Made by a program: the position numbers and the translations under genes
Assembly (NCBI RefSeq): GCF_000247695.1
Contig: NW_004624843.1
Span: 3,096,540 to 3,160,539, forward strand
Length of the DNA: 64,000 bases
From: Heterocephalus glaber
Lineage: Eukaryota; Chordata; Mammalia; Rodentia; Bathyergidae
Reading direction: 5' to 3'
Shown: positions 34,924-47,640 of the stretch, in pieces
How positions within the stretch are numbered: the first letter of the stretch is position 1
How the letters are laid out: every line of letters starts with the position of its first letter
The notes under the pieces: model-generated
What the model was told of the DNA's origin: nothing
Database searches by the model: none
Seen by the model: only the letters and a program-made list of their open reading frames with translations

Positions 34924-36634
34924 GTGACCCAAGATATAAATGATCATCTAAGTGTGTTTGAAATAATGTAAAGATGAAATTAAAATAAATAGAACTACAG
35001 AACAGGTCACATGTAACCCAGAAAATTGTCACTTTGAATACTAGGGAATTCTTTTACATCCGAAGAATAATAACAGAAACCAAACTAAGCTTTTACTCAT
35101 TTTATGAATACGTTAAAGGCTCAGGAAAGCATATGCAGTCGGTGACACTTGTCATGCTGCAGAATGATGCACTCAGCACGAAAGAAGAGCACCATGGTTC
35201 CAAATTTCTTGGGTGGAAAAGAACAAAAGCACACAAATGTCATATAAACGCCTCCACCTCCTTTTCTGATTCACTTAGGAGTGACCCTTACAAAACACTG
35301 CCACACCAAACAGACCAAACAAACATTATTCTCTACACAGCATGCAGCTTTTATGGACGAGATAGCAATAATCTGTAATACCTTTCCTTGCGTGATAGAG
35401 AAAAGAAGTCTTCGAGTTTCAGACAGGGGCACAGCTGTTCTTTATTTCCAGCTGTAGGTGGTGTGAGAGAAAAGAAGGAAACAGAAATCGGTAGAGAACA
35501 AGATAAAAAAGGAGAAACTTCTATCATTCAAAATAAGTTATTTTGGTTAAAACTGAAAGCTACTCAAACATAAATAAAAAGCTGGAGTATAAGTGACATT
35601 TCTTAAGTAACTACACATTTTCATGCCCTCGTGCCTCTATGCACACCACACACACACACACACACACGCACGCACACACGCTTTTCTAAATTCTTAGGAA
35701 TGTCAGATAAGCTCTCAATTATTGAAGCAAACCATGGAAAGGAAGTCTATAGAATGACTGACACTGAAGTTAATTTATACTGACACTGGAATTAATTTAT
35801 ATTGACTTACACATAATGAAATTAATCATACCAATTTTAATTAATGTCCTTCTTTTATTTCTCTACTAAATGGAATCTGCATGGTGGGAAGGGGAGGGCT
35901 ACTATAAAACTAACCAGTAATTTTGACGGTTACTTTAAATTATCATTTTTATGTTAAAATAAGATTACATTACATTTCCATTCAGAGTTCCTTTCTTTCC
36001 ACTTAATATGGTGTCTCTCACATGTTTAAAACATGATTTCTTTTGGTGGTCAAGAAAAAAAATATCCTGGACGTAACATAAACCCCTCAATTATCATGAA
36101 TGGAATTTGAAGCTGCCTCTAATCAGCCAATAAAATTTTTTTGGGGGGGGCACATAACTCAGTAGGATAAAGACTTCATTCAGGCATTAATTGCTTTCAA
36201 AATCATCCAACTTGTACCATATTAGTAATTTAAAATGTCAAACCACATCCTCATTCAGTTAATCTTGGAAAGCTTCAAAACCACAAACCAGAGGCCAAAG
36301 ATAAAAGGTCAGCTGAAGTGATTGCTTCCAGAGTGAGATAAACTTTGAAAAGAAAGGGACTATAAACATTTGTTTGCAGAGGGAATGAACCATAACATTT
36401 ACTCCACTTGGTCAAGGCAGCTTTGGATATTAATTTGCAAGGGAAGATAAGCCACAAATGAGTAAGGAATACAGGGGCTTCTCTGCAAAGATGTGAGCTT
36501 TTGGCTTCTTGCATTTTTTCAAAAAAAGAAATAAATAACTCTTTGGCCTCCCAGGGGTGATACGGGCAGGGATGGGAGGAGACAGACTGGTCTGAACTCC
36601 CAAGGAGCATTACCAAGTGGGCTGTGGCATCAGC
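34924..36634. other. Unassigned sequence with a CA microsatellite
   Basis: A CA/CG-interrupted run lies at 35643-35680. The rest shows no exon or confident repeat. Confidence 0.45.
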
Positions 36635-36835
36635 GCTAGTACCAGAGGGAAGCATCATAATCCTTGTTCCACCACTGAACAACCTGACCTTAGCCAGCTT
36701 CTTCCCCAATCCTGTTTCCTTAGTGTAAAAGAGCAATAACATTGGCACTGACCTCAGGAATGCTGTGGAGAAGTAAAGGAGATAAAGCATACAAAGGCTT
36801 TGCCTACAGAAAAATGTTCAGTAAATATTAGGCTC
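36635..36835 (+). mobile_element. MIR SINE
   Basis: TTGTTCCACCACTGAACAAC, CCTGACCTTAGCCAGCTTC, GTTTCCTTAGTGTAAAAGAG and GTTCAGTAAATATTAGGC form a nearly complete MIR. It explains much of a 171-codon minus-strand frame at 36275-36790. Confidence 0.75.
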
Positions 36836-36994
36836 TTTTATCCCTTTATTATTACTTCTAATGATGGTTATTGTTTTTATTTAAAATACTTCACTTAATT
36901 TGAAAAGTACTTCATCCAATGTTTCTGCTACCACCTGCAGCAAGAGCTTAGATTCCATTTTGCCTCTGTTGTTTAATCATCAACCTCTCTAGGA

Positions 36995-37145
36995 CAGCTT
37001 GTTAGGGTACAAAGCACTGAACTTCACTCCCAGAATTTCAGATTGAGCCGCACTGGTAGGGGGGCCAGGAACCTGCATTTCTAGCAAGTTTCCAAGTGAT
37101 TGATGCTACAGATCAGAGCATCATCAGTAGAGAATCACTACTGTA
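36995..37145 (+). mobile_element. MER5A-like hAT relic
   Basis: CCCAGAATTTCAGATTGAGC, CCAGGAACCTGCATTTCTAG, TTCCAAGTGATTGATGC and AGAGAATCACTACTG are in MER5A order. Confidence 0.65.
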
Positions 37146-38183
37146 GAAATTCATCAGGAGTCTCTGGTTAGACATTTGATTCAGAAGGAAAAGAGACTGG
37201 GACTCACAAATCCTGGGGGAAACAAGAGAGAAAAAGAGAGCAGAAGATGACTGTTTGTGGTGTCTTTATCAGCCACACAAGAAGGTAAAACACAACTCCA
37301 CCTGCCAATCCACACTGAAGCAGTAGGAGGAGGAGGGCTAGCACGGGCTGGGAAGAGTTTACACTCAGCCACGGAAGAAACTGTGTTAGAATTCAAGGGA
37401 ACTACAACTGGGTTTAGGAATAAGAGAAGACAAGAAACAAATCCAAAACAAACCCTTTAAATGATGGTCTCTTAAAGCACCATGACCTAATATACTCCAA
37501 GAGAAGGTCATGTCGTTTAGTAGCAGTGAAATTTAAGTCACTTAATCCTTCCCTGAATTAAACTGAAGATGCTGAAATTCTATTTTAATTAGATGGCTTA
37601 AGTCATTTACAATGTACTTCTGGGCTTTTACAACTTGCATTCTGTAGCACTAATTTGCAGGACTTTGTGTTTAAGCTACACAGAAGAGTACATATAAATA
37701 CAAAACAGAGACACAAAAGATCATGATTTTATTGTATTACAGCTCAATCTATATTCCTGGCACTATTATACTCATAAAATATGCATTGAAAACTCTAGGT
37801 GGGAATTCTATTTTCATCCATATCTAAACAGTCTAACAAGGCAACCCTGAACAATCTAGCCCTGTTGGAAAATATTTCACCTGACAACAACCCAAAGCTA
37901 TTCAACACAAGGTGTGCTATTAGAAGAAAGCAAAAGTAATGTAGGAAAAGCTTCACATTTTCATTATTACAGATACAAAATGATATACTGCTAATTATTT
38001 TCCAAAAATCACTTCAGCCTGGAGTTATGTAAAGGAAAATGAAAAATAAATAATATCAAATTCCATTCCTGAAGTTCAGTACTTCCAGAAGAGTTTTACA
38101 CATAAAACTAATCTCGAGATGTTCTGTGAAAAAATGATTTGGGAAATTGGTAAATGTAATATCCCTTTCTTAGAACTTCTCTG
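37146..38183. other. Unassigned AT-rich sequence
   Basis: No exon or confident repeat recognised. Confidence 0.45.
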
Positions 38184-38292
38184 TACTGAGAAATCAGGGC
38201 CAGGGATTTAGCTCAGTGGTTCCATTGCCTGCCTCGAAAACACAAGGACCTGAATAAGATCCCAGGTACCAAAAAAAAATACTGAGAAATCA
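38184..38292 (+). mobile_element. ID SINE with perfect target-site duplication
   Basis: The ID body at 38197-38270 starts GGGCCAGGGATTTAGCTCAG and has a degenerate B box (AATAAGATCCCAGG), then an A9 tail. The 13-base repeat TACTGAGAAATCA flanks it at 38184-38196 and 38280-38292 without mismatch. Confidence 0.92.
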
Positions 38293-38337
38293 CACTGAAC
38301 CCCGTTTGTCTTAGTTTAACTCTGAGATTCCAAATCC

Positions 38338-38540
38338 TATGTTTTAGATGTTGAAATTCCCCTAGTGATTCACATGTCAAGGCTTGATACACAAGGTAGT
38401 GATATTGAGAGGTCTTATGGACCTTATGAGAGGACTTTAGGTCACTGAGGGCTTGCCCTTGAAGAGGATTGTGGGATCCCACTCCCACCCGACTCCTGTT
38501 CTAGATGTGGCCATTGTTCCCATACCCTTTCCCATCATGT
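38338..38540 (+). mobile_element. Outer LTR, 5' part (MaLR-like)
   Basis: TGTTTTAGATGTTGAAATTC, GTGATTCACATGTCAAGG and CCTTATGAGAGGACTTTAGG resemble the first half of an MST/MLT-type LTR. Its 3' half seems to resume near 38880. Confidence 0.55.
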
Positions 38541-38549
38541 GACCATTAA

Positions 38550-38878
38550 TCATTATGTGATTGCCAACTTGACTAGATTAAAGAGATACCAAGCACCCTT
38601 CTGGATGTATCTGGGTGAGTCATGGCTATGTAACCTTGGATACTATATCTGGTTTCCCATCCCTTCCTCTCTGACACTCTTCCCAGCTCTGCTTCCCTGT
38701 CAGCATGGACTAAGCACCATTGCTCCACAATGCCCTTTTGCCATGATGTTCCTGCCCTAGAATCAGCCAACATGGACCAAAACCTCTCAAACCTAGTACC
38801 AAATTAAACTTCTCATCCTTTAAGTCCCACCTATCAGATATTTTGTAACAGGAATTTGAGAGTTGATCAATATACACC
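38550..38878 (+). mobile_element. Inner LTR-like repeat nested in the outer LTR
   Basis: It has an opening TGTGATTGCCAACTTGACTA and GATGTATCTGGGTGAGTCAT, and a 3' end with CATGGACCAAAACCTCTC, AATTAAACTTCTCATCC and ATATTTTGTAACAGG. This complete set of start and end motifs lies between two halves of another LTR. Confidence 0.55.
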
Positions 38879-38879
38879 A

Positions 38880-39025
38880 GAAAGTGCTGTCATCATCTGC
38901 CCTTACTAGCAGCCAAGTCAGTGTACTCCACCCTCTCCAAAACTGTGAGCTAAATAAACTTTTTTCTTAACAAGATAGCAGGCTCATGTACTTTGTTATA
39001 GTAATGCACACTTGACTAATACAAC
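38880..39025 (+). mobile_element. Outer LTR, 3' part
   Basis: AAAACTGTGAGCTAAATAAA then ACTTTGTTATAGTAATGCAC and ACTTGACTAATACAAC form an MST-type LTR end. Confidence 0.6.
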
Positions 39026-39279
39026 AAATTAAGCAGAAAATCCCATTTTCATATGTACAGTATATATCCCCAGATACAGAGGTGCAAGTTGACAGACTTT
39101 TCTTTTCTTTCAGCTCTTAAAACAAGTGATTGTCATTGTCTCATGTTCTCATTATTTCTGATAAGTTTGTGAACATTCCTATCATTGCTCTCTTGTATAT
39201 AATGAATTGGGTTTTTTTCTGGTTGTTTTTGTGATTTCCACATTTCATTGGTTTTAATCCTTTTGACTATAATTTGCTT

Positions 39280-39281
<2 letters not shown>

Positions 39282-39318
<37 letters not shown>
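39282..39318 (+). repeat. (GT)n microsatellite
   Basis: About 18 uninterrupted GT dinucleotides. Confidence 0.98.
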
Positions 39319-39320
<2 letters not shown>

Positions 39321-39369
39321 GCAGGGGTTCTTGGTTAACATTTTTCACCAGAGTTGGGGGATTTTTAAA

Positions 39370-39915
39370 TATCTATTATTTGTTAAAATATTGCTTTCCA
39401 AACCAGTTTTTTTTCTTATCTCTTTCAAACACTGAGACATGTATCTTGTACTGCTTGATGTGTTCTCCAACTTGCTGAGATCTGGTTAATTTTTTTCGAT
39501 TTTTATCTATGTTCTTCAACTGGATTAACTTCTGTTTATTCCTTTTTACGTTTGCTCACACTTTCTCCTTCCTTCATCAACCAGATATCAAGCCCATGTG
39601 GCAAAATTTTCCATTTTAGATATTTTACTTTCAATTCTAGAATTTCCATTGGGTTCATCAGTATAGTTTTCATTTTTAGGTTGAGATTTTTCATTTGTTC
39701 TTTTCTTATGGCTGAAGCTTTAGTTCTTTGAACATAACAGTATTTATAGTAGCTGCTTTAAAGATATTACTATTTCAACATCTCTATTTTTTTTAGGATC
39801 TGTTTTTATTGCCTGCTTTTTCTCTTTTCTATTTCATTTTCCTTCTAGAATTTTAAATTTTATACTGACTATGGTGTTGATACACTGTAGGGCTCAAGTT
39901 TCTGTTGCTATTCTG
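39370..39915 (-). mobile_element. Old L1 5' region, antisense
   Basis: TTCAATTCTAGAATTTCCAT, GTAGCTGCTTTAAAGATATT, CAACATCTCTATTTT and AGGATCTGTTTTTATTGCC occur in the order typical of antisense L1M 5' sequence. Confidence 0.6.
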
Positions 39916-40459
39916 TGATAATAGATTCATGTTTTTAAAAAGTGGTTGATTTGTATTTTTAAAAACTAGTCAAGTAATCAATTAATCACCTTTACCTTGG
40001 AGTGACTTCATTTTTATACTTTAGTAGTAGGGTGAATCTTTTTCAATTTTGCTCCCAGACCAAAAGAAAAATTTCTCCTAGAAAACTTACACAATGCTGT
40101 TTACTTGGCCACAGGAAGTATTTCACAAATAAAATAAAATGGAGAAATATCCTTTATATGAGCACAAGTTTTCAAGGTGTCCAATTCCTCCATTATAATT
40201 CTGGAAGTTACTCAAACTACATTTTTTCCAAAATGTTGGTGAGCTTTTAACTAGCACAAAAATCACATCATGTGTAAATCAAGCTTAAATTTTTCCTACA
40301 GAGGCAGAAAAGTCTTCATAACCAATTTAAATGGCCACATAAGAACCAAAATATCTTGCAACATATCTGCAGCAGTTAAAACAGAATGTTCTTATTTTTC
40401 GGCTATTTTCCCACAAAAGTTTTCTTTTTAAGAATGAAATAAACAATATACTTGCATAT

Positions 40460-40620
40460 AATTCAGACCCGATTTGATTCCATCTTCACCACTTTTGGCA
40501 AATTTGGTAACCTTAGTAAGTATCAGTTTTCTCCCCTGTGAAATATTTATAACAACAGGTCTTTCAACCACAATACCAAGTACAGAGCTGTCACTCAGTA
40601 AACTGTTATTTCTCAAAGCA
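40460..40620 (+). mobile_element. MIR SINE
   Basis: GATTTGATTCCATCTTCACC, GGTAACCTTAGTAAGTATC, TTTTCTCCCCTGTGAAATA and CACTCAGTAAACTGTTAT match MIR from tRNA part to tail. Confidence 0.65.
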
Positions 40621-41850
40621 GAGACCTCTCCCTTTAGATCCTGAGGTAGAAAAAATACATTCAATCCAACCACTAAAACACAGTTTTCCAGTCCTGCACG
40701 TGTAGTTAGCAGCCAGCTGAAATCAAAATTCATACCACTTTCTATAGCTCAGCTTACTCCACACACCGACAAGAACGGACGTCCACACCCTGGAATAATT
40801 AGTTATGTGTCTGAGAGGAGAAGCCTGATTCTACACCCAGACTCTCCCACTGCCACCCGGAACCTGCTGCCTCTACCACCAACCCCGGCTGGCTCCACCC
40901 AAGGCCTCCCAGTGCTGCCACTGCCAAGCCCAGGGCCTGGATGTCCTCCTCCGCTTTTCCTGAATTGCTGCTCTGAATCACTGCCAGTGCATCCTGCACT
41001 CTCACTCAACCTCTGCCACCTCCTCCATGCAACAGTCACTGCCTTTGATGACGTCTTCATCGCCTTCTGCCTGTTTTCGTTACAACACTACCTCCGCTTT
41101 CTGGCACTGACACATTCCTACGCCTATTGTATCCTCAAGACAGCGGTCTCCCAGGAGACTAAGACAACGCTCAATATACACTCTGGCTCCTAGGAGCTGC
41201 TCAAGAAACATGTGTTTCATTAGTAAATGAAAATCACTTTTTAAAATTTCAGTAGCTGACATTCTACAGAAATATGGTATATGAATATTAAATCCCATAG
41301 GTGAAAAAAGCAAGGAAGGAAAAACATACCTGCCCCACAGCCAAGCCACCATCTAAGGGAAACAGCCAAAAAACAAAAACAAGGAGACTTAGTATTAATC
41401 TCAATTGTTGTAAAAATCTCATTTTCACAAGATCAAGATCTCCACACTGGTCAGAGCTCAATATATTAACTCAGCCTCTCCTAGATCATACATTTTAATT
41501 ATACTGCTTTCTTTTTTGACAACCTAATGTTAAAAACAAACAAATAAGAGCCCATTCTCACTCGTTTTTTGTCAAGCAAAGATTAACATTGGACACTTTA
41601 ATCACAAAATTCATGTTTGGCACTGGGTCTTGGCAGAAAGCCCCACATGTACTTCTTCTGGGACTAAATTACTCATTTCCAATACAAACACAAGAATAAA
41701 GAAAAAAACAGCATTGTGTAAACAAAATATGTTACTTTTCAGTTCTCACAGAGATCTGAACTTCAGTTAACCATGATTTCAGGGACAGTTGTATTCTCGA
41801 TGAGAGGGAAGACACAGAAAGTAGGATACCTTGTCCACAAGAAGCCCATA
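40621..41850. other. Unassigned sequence, locally G+C-richer
   Basis: The stretch 40800-41070 is C-rich with overlapping frames on both strands (128 codons plus, 85 minus). No domain, splice pair or known protein is visible. Confidence 0.45.
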
Positions 41851-42052
41851 CCCCATAGCCTTTTTTTTTTTTTTTTTTTTTTTACTATTCTTTGAATCTT
41901 TGTTGCTCGGACAAGCCATGACATTCTGATGTTACTCAGAATAAAATCTTCTTTTTTTTTTTTTGGTACCGGGGATTGAACTCAGGTCCTTGCTCTTGCG
42001 CAGCAGGCGGCAAAACCACTGAGCTAAATCCCCGGCTCCCCGTAGCCTTTTT
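41851..42052 (-). mobile_element. ID SINE with 3'-transduced segment and double A-tail
   Basis: On the minus strand: an ID body (42037 down to 41965; GCCGGGGATTTAGCTCAGTG, then a B box and GGTACC), an A13 stretch, 68 bases of non-SINE sequence (41951-41884), and an A23 tail (41883-41861). Direct repeats CCCC(A/G)TAGCCTTTTT flank the whole unit at 41851-41865 and 42038-42052, one mismatch in 15. The unit therefore inserted in one event, as an ID transcript that read past its own tail. Confidence 0.85.
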
Positions 42053-43530
42053 CAGGTCAAACTTTTAAGCAGCCTGGCATTATTCTTGACAAATACAGAA
42101 AAACAAGTAGTATCTCTAATTTTTATCCTCATCCAAACAACTGCAGCCAGCTGTGAAAGCTAGAACCAGGATTCAAGTGGGTCTATGAGGGGCCCCTCCA
42201 AAGCTACTGAATGTGACTGTTTTCATCAATTCATGACACTCCTTCCCGAAAGTTTCACTCTGCAGACCACCTCATTAAAAGAGATTCAATCCTTCAAAAT
42301 CCTTTCATATTTCTCCATCTTCACCCCAGCAAATTTAACTTCCTCAATTTGAACTGTATTCCCCAAATAATGCATTCATTAAAAATGCAAAATGTCACTT
42401 TTATCCCCACAATCTCTACAAATTATTTAATCTCCAAAGGCAATTCCCCCTTTAAAAAAAAAAAAGTAAAACGAAATACTCTTCCTTTCTCACTTCCTAG
42501 TGAGAGTTTCAAATCCCAAACCTTGTTCTCTGAAGTAGTACCTCTGAAATTGCCCAATTTATGCTTGCCTTCTGGCAGTATTAAGTCTGATACCTGCCAT
42601 GCCATTAGCCACTCTGGTGCTCAAAAAAAAACAGGAAAAATATCCCACAGACCTTCAAAACTCCCTAAGCAGAAGCCTCAGGTAATGAACAGGGCTTGTT
42701 AACTTGCATTCCAGTTGCCTACGATCAAAATCCAACACATTAGGTCTATCATGTAACAAAGCCTGTCTCCACCAGTAGCCACGTTCTGCTTGACAAGCAA
42801 AAGACCTCTCTAAACTAATTAAGGTTTTGCATCTTCTCCTGGACAATATTCTTAAAAGCCCACCTGTTGTGCAAAACTCTTCTACATGACTAAGTCTCTT
42901 ACATTCCACTTTCTCTGTACTTCCTTTGGTGTATAGACTTCATAAAGCTTGGCTCTTGGACACGTGCCTCTCTAATCCAACAGGGCCATGTGTGTGTGTA
43001 TGTGTGTATCACATAATGGAGCATTTTATTAGATTGCCACACAAAATAACCATGATGTCTAAAATAGAGTTTATTAGAATTATAATAGCTTTTAGAAATA
43101 CGTAAGATAAAAAAATAGAACTATACCTTAAATTCGTATTACTGCCCCTCTCTAAACATCACATATTATGAAGTCAACTTTTGAACAGTTTTATTAACTG
43201 AAACGAAAGACTTATAACATTGTGGTAACTGGATACACATAAATATAAGTTCATACTTTTATCTCCCAAACATAAACACCAATAATTATCTTCCAATGTA
43301 GTAAATTTTAAAATGCAAAGCGTTTCTTAGATAATTTTAAGAAAACAGTCTATTAGGTACATATGCCCTCATTTAATAGATTTACTCAGTTTTTTATATA
43401 TTTCATCATAGAATATTTTGAAAAAATAAATGTGAATGTTTCCAATTATTAAAAAAACATGTTATTTAATTTATATCATTATATAACAAGTAGTTGTGAA
43501 ATTTTTTTACTTTCATTTTTAAAGTCCTAT
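42053..43530. other. Unassigned AT-rich sequence
   Basis: No exon or confident repeat. A short GT-rich run (GTGTGTGTGTATGTGTGT) is at 42990-43008. Confidence 0.45.
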
Positions 43531-43544
43531 CTATGATATTATGT

Positions 43545-44110
43545 GTATATTTTGTTACATATTTAAAATCAGAATTGGAAACAAGTAGACATTTCTCCAA
43601 AGAAAATATACAAAGAGCCAAAAACCACATGGAAATATGCTCAACCTCACTAATCACTAGGGAAATGCAAATCAAAACCACAATGATATACAACTGTTCA
43701 CTCATCAGGATGATGACTGTCGAAAGAATGATCCAACAAAAACAAAAACAGAAAGTAAGTATCATTGAGCATGTGGAGAAATACTAACATTTGCACACTG
43801 TTAATGAGATTGTAAAATGGTGCAGTCACTACAGAAAACATTATGGCGGTTCCTCAAAATGTTAAAAATAGAATTAAATTATAATTCAGCAGTTCCACTC
43901 CTGAGTTTACCTTCAAAAGAATCAAAAATACTTGCAATTGGATGCTCATAACAGCATTATTTACAATATTCCAAAGCAAAAGCAATCCCAATGTCCATTG
44001 GCAGATGAATGGATACACAAAATGTGATGCACACATACAATGAAATATAGTATTATTTTGTCTGAAAAAGAAAGGAAATGCTACAACCTAGATAAACCGT
44101 GAGAACATTA
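43545..44110 (+). mobile_element. L1 3' fragment
   Basis: AACAAGTAGACATTTCTCCA, GGGAAATGCAAATCAAAACC, TTATGGCGGTTCCTCAAAAT and CAATGTCCATTGGCAGATGA are L1 ORF2/3' phrases in order. Frameshifts and stops break the frame. Confidence 0.8.
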
Positions 44111-46489
44111 GCAGAACCATGCTTCTGGCAACCCCCATGGCTACCTGGTCAGGGATGCAGTTGTCCACAGACACTCAATACTTGTTAATCCTTCATCCCC
44201 AAGGTCAAGAGAGGCTATGCTTTTGTTTTGTTTTGTTTTTAATTTGCCTACTTTCCTTCTCATAAGCTTTCACTAATAGCAGCAATAATCCTGAAGGTAT
44301 GGAAATGCTACTCACTTTAATCAGCATAGATATATGCACATTACATAAAAACTCTGACAACTTCTTAATCATCACTATTATGTAGAATATAAATTACAGT
44401 GCTGCTTACCAGGAAAATCAGCATTGCAAGTCTGCGGAGGGCATGCTGCTCCTTTAATTAACAGACTGCTAAAAACTACTTGAAATATTTTTCACTTTAT
44501 AAAACCCTTGTACATATATGGTCTCACGTCACACTCAGAACTCCATGGGGTAGATACTATGAGAATCATTTTACTGAAGGGGCACCTGCACCTCGGAGGT
44601 TTGTGTACCTTCCTTAAAGACATAAAGAGGACACTTAGCAGGACTGAAACGTCCATGGAAATGTCCTGATTCCTCGTTTCCCCTTTTCCCATCATCCCTG
44701 GCTCACAGAAGCCAGGGGAGTATTTCACTTATGTTTCACTGGGCACCACTCTTAAGTGTGGCTTTGATTTGGAAGGACGTTGGTTGTCTTTGGTGTTTTG
44801 TTTGTTTTGTTGTGCTTGCTGGCCAAATTGTGAGAGGGGCTTCTTTAGTGACCCTGGACAAAACAAACCAAAGTTGTTTGTTCCCTTTTTCTGTAGCAAT
44901 AATGCCAAACACTCTTTCCTGTCTGGGCTGTTTGGAGTTTAGAGAGCAGGAAGACCTTACCCGTGGCAGTTCCAAATATAATCATTTCATCAAAGTAATT
45001 ACAAATTAGCTTTCTAATTCATACAAGCCAAGGAACCAAGAGTCAGCCCACTAGAAGAAATCGCACTTGAAATTACAGAGCTTCCAGCCTATGGGCCATG
45101 CCATGAAATAACATTATGATGGAAATTATGCAAGTAAATACAATCTGCATCCCTGTAGCATTTGAAAAATAGATGTTTTAAAGGAAATAACAGAATGTCA
45201 TACAACATCCTCGAATGGTCCACTTTCAAGTTCCTGTATTCCACTACCCAGATACACACATAGGCTTAATTGAGGAGTTAGGCTCCATTGCTTACATACC
45301 AGTCTAACAATAAACAAGCTGGAAGTCTGTCACTCTATTTATGTTGTGCTGTGGGCACACACAGCCAGCTATTATCCATGAGACCGACTGCACCACAGCC
45401 TAGTGGCAATAAATAGTTTCAAAGGAAGAACCGTCTACTGAGCAAGTAAGAACATGAGTGCATTCCAAAAAAGTACAAAAATCTGCTAAACAAAACTCAC
45501 CAGGCAGAATGAGCACTTTAAAACTCTGCTCCGAATCCTTCAGCTGAAGTAAAATGTTTCTGACAGGTGGAAATAGTTAAAATTTCCTTATTTTCTGATT
45601 ATCCCAAGTGCTTACCTCTGCACATCTGGTTTCTAGCTGGGTTGGTCCAGGCAAGAAATCTCCCAAGAAATCTCTCAAGAAAGGCAGTTCTCACAATCTT
45701 TTCAGACCAATTTACCAATTTGCAAAATGGAGACAGTATGCCATGGGAAAGAAAGAAGGAGGGGTCTGCAGCATGAAAAACACTGAGAGTCACAGACACT
45801 GACCCATCGACCCAAGGACAAAAACTGAATCTCTGACACAGGCAGACAAATTCTACTCATAGGAAGGGAAAACAAACAAAGCAGAGCCAGCAAGTTTTCA
45901 TAGATAACGTACATATGACACAAATGAAATACACTCTACCCAGAAGCAAAAATTCAAGAGTGATGATTTTTTAGAAAGCATAATGCATCACTGAGGATTA
46001 GCTTCAGCTGCAAATAAAATGAAAAGCAAAATATTAATGGTTTGAAGAAGACAGATGTGTATTTGTCTCCCACATTAATAAAGTCTGGGGTAAGTAGGCC
46101 AGAGCTAGCATGCCATGGCATGAGAGACCCAGTGGGCTATCTTTTTGTTCTATTATTCTTAGCACATGGCTTACCCTACACATGGCCTGTAAAGGCCTCT
46201 CAGACTTCTCATTCACATTCCCACCAGAAGAGAGGCAGAAAGTGCAAAGAAGCAGGCACGCTCTACTTCTTTACAACTGGCATTTGCAGCTACGGAAGGT
46301 GACTATTCCACAGCCCAAGGCAGGTACCTCAAGGCTCTGAGTTCCATCCAAACATCCAACAAATATTTAGGGCCAACTTACCTTAGCCAGGTGAAAAACC
46401 AAATAGAACAACCCCCTTCCTTTGCCCTAGACTGCACAGAAAACACACACCCCAAAGGAGCCAGAAGGGAAGCCTGTGAATACGCCTAA
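44111..46489. other. Unassigned sequence with one MIR
   Basis: An antisense MIR (GATACTATGAGAATCATTTT, AAGGGGCACCTGCACC, ACTTAGCAGGACTGAAAC) is likely at 44510-44660. Otherwise no exon or confident repeat. Confidence 0.45.
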
Positions 46490-46492
46490 TGT

Positions 46493-47640
46493 GCTCTTTT
46501 TTAACATTTGATTTTGAAAGAATTTCCAATTTACAAAAATGTAGCAAAAACAGTTATAGTTTTATCAGATCTATCAACTGTCAACAGTTTATCACATTTG
46601 CTTTTATTATAAATGACATATTTCATTCTCATTCATTTGCTTTCTCCCTTTTTTCCTTTCTTTTCTCTCCTCCTCATCTCTATTCCTCCTCCTCCTCCTC
46701 CTTTCCCCCTTTCTCTTCCCTTCACCTCCCTTCTTCCCCTTCCCACGTGTACACCCAAGAGTCAGATAGGCACAGGCTTCCTCCTTGCCCCCTAAAAACT
46801 TCAGCCTTTGTTTCCCAAGACTAAGCACAGCCTATGAGACAACCATGGTGAAGTTATGTCACCAACCATCTCAACAAAGTCCTTCTTGAAAAATGTTTTC
46901 CTGGCCCAAGATCCAGTTCAAGCCACACACTTCATTTGGTCTTCCTGTCAACTTTATCTGGGACCATCTCTCAGCCTTTGCCTTCTCAGAGCTTTGAAGT
47001 TTGTGAAGAGCACCAGCCAGTTATTTCAGAGAACACAGCTCTGGGCCAGGAGCACTATGGCAGTGATCCTTCTCGGTGTGTCTATCAGGAGGCACACAGC
47101 CACCATCTGCCCCATTGGAGGGGGATGCTAGTTTTGTCTAAGTGATGACCACCTGACTTCACTGGAGAGTCACTATTGTCCCACAACTGATCATTTGTGG
47201 GAAGACCTTTGAGATCATGTAAATAACCTGTTCCACATCAAACCCTCACTCACTAGTTTTAGTATTCACTGAATATTTTTGCCCAGATCAATTATTACTA
47301 TAGTGATTATAAAATGGTTATTTTTCTAATTGTATCATTCCTGCTTCGTTAGTTAACACTACTGTAAGAAAGAGCTTTGCCTCCTTCACCTATTTGTTTA
47401 TTTAAAGTACAGCTATCATAGTATGAAATCGGAGTCATTCTGTTAATGGGCTATAATCTACAATAGTCATCATTTATTTTGTGGTGTGGAGCGTACCACA
47501 ATATCTCAACGAAAGCCAACTTGGCTTTGATGTCTTTTTAAGATAACTTTCTTTTTCTTCTGAGCACTCTCCTGCTTTCTGGGTTTTTTTGATGGTGCTC
47601 ACCTAGCACTCATTTTATCCCACAAGGAAAAGCAACCCAA
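46493..47640 (-). mobile_element. Old L1 3' region, antisense
   Basis: CCAATTTACAAAAATGTAGC, CAAGATCCAGTTCAAGCCAC, CTCAGCCTTTGCCTTCTCAG, GGTGTGTCTATCAGG, GTGGGAAGACCTTTGAG and CTGAGCACTCTCCTGCTTTC run in the order of antisense L1ME-type sequence over about 1.1 kb. A C/T-rich low-complexity tract (46640-46745) lies inside it. Confidence 0.65.

Noticed and set aside
36275..36790. 171-codon minus-strand open frame
   Set aside because: A large part is the antisense of a MIR SINE (36635-36835). No protein family is recognisable.
40799..41193. 128-codon frame in a C-rich patch, considered as an exon
   Set aside because: Frames of similar length exist on the opposite strand, the proline-rich composition follows base content, and no splice sites pair convincingly.
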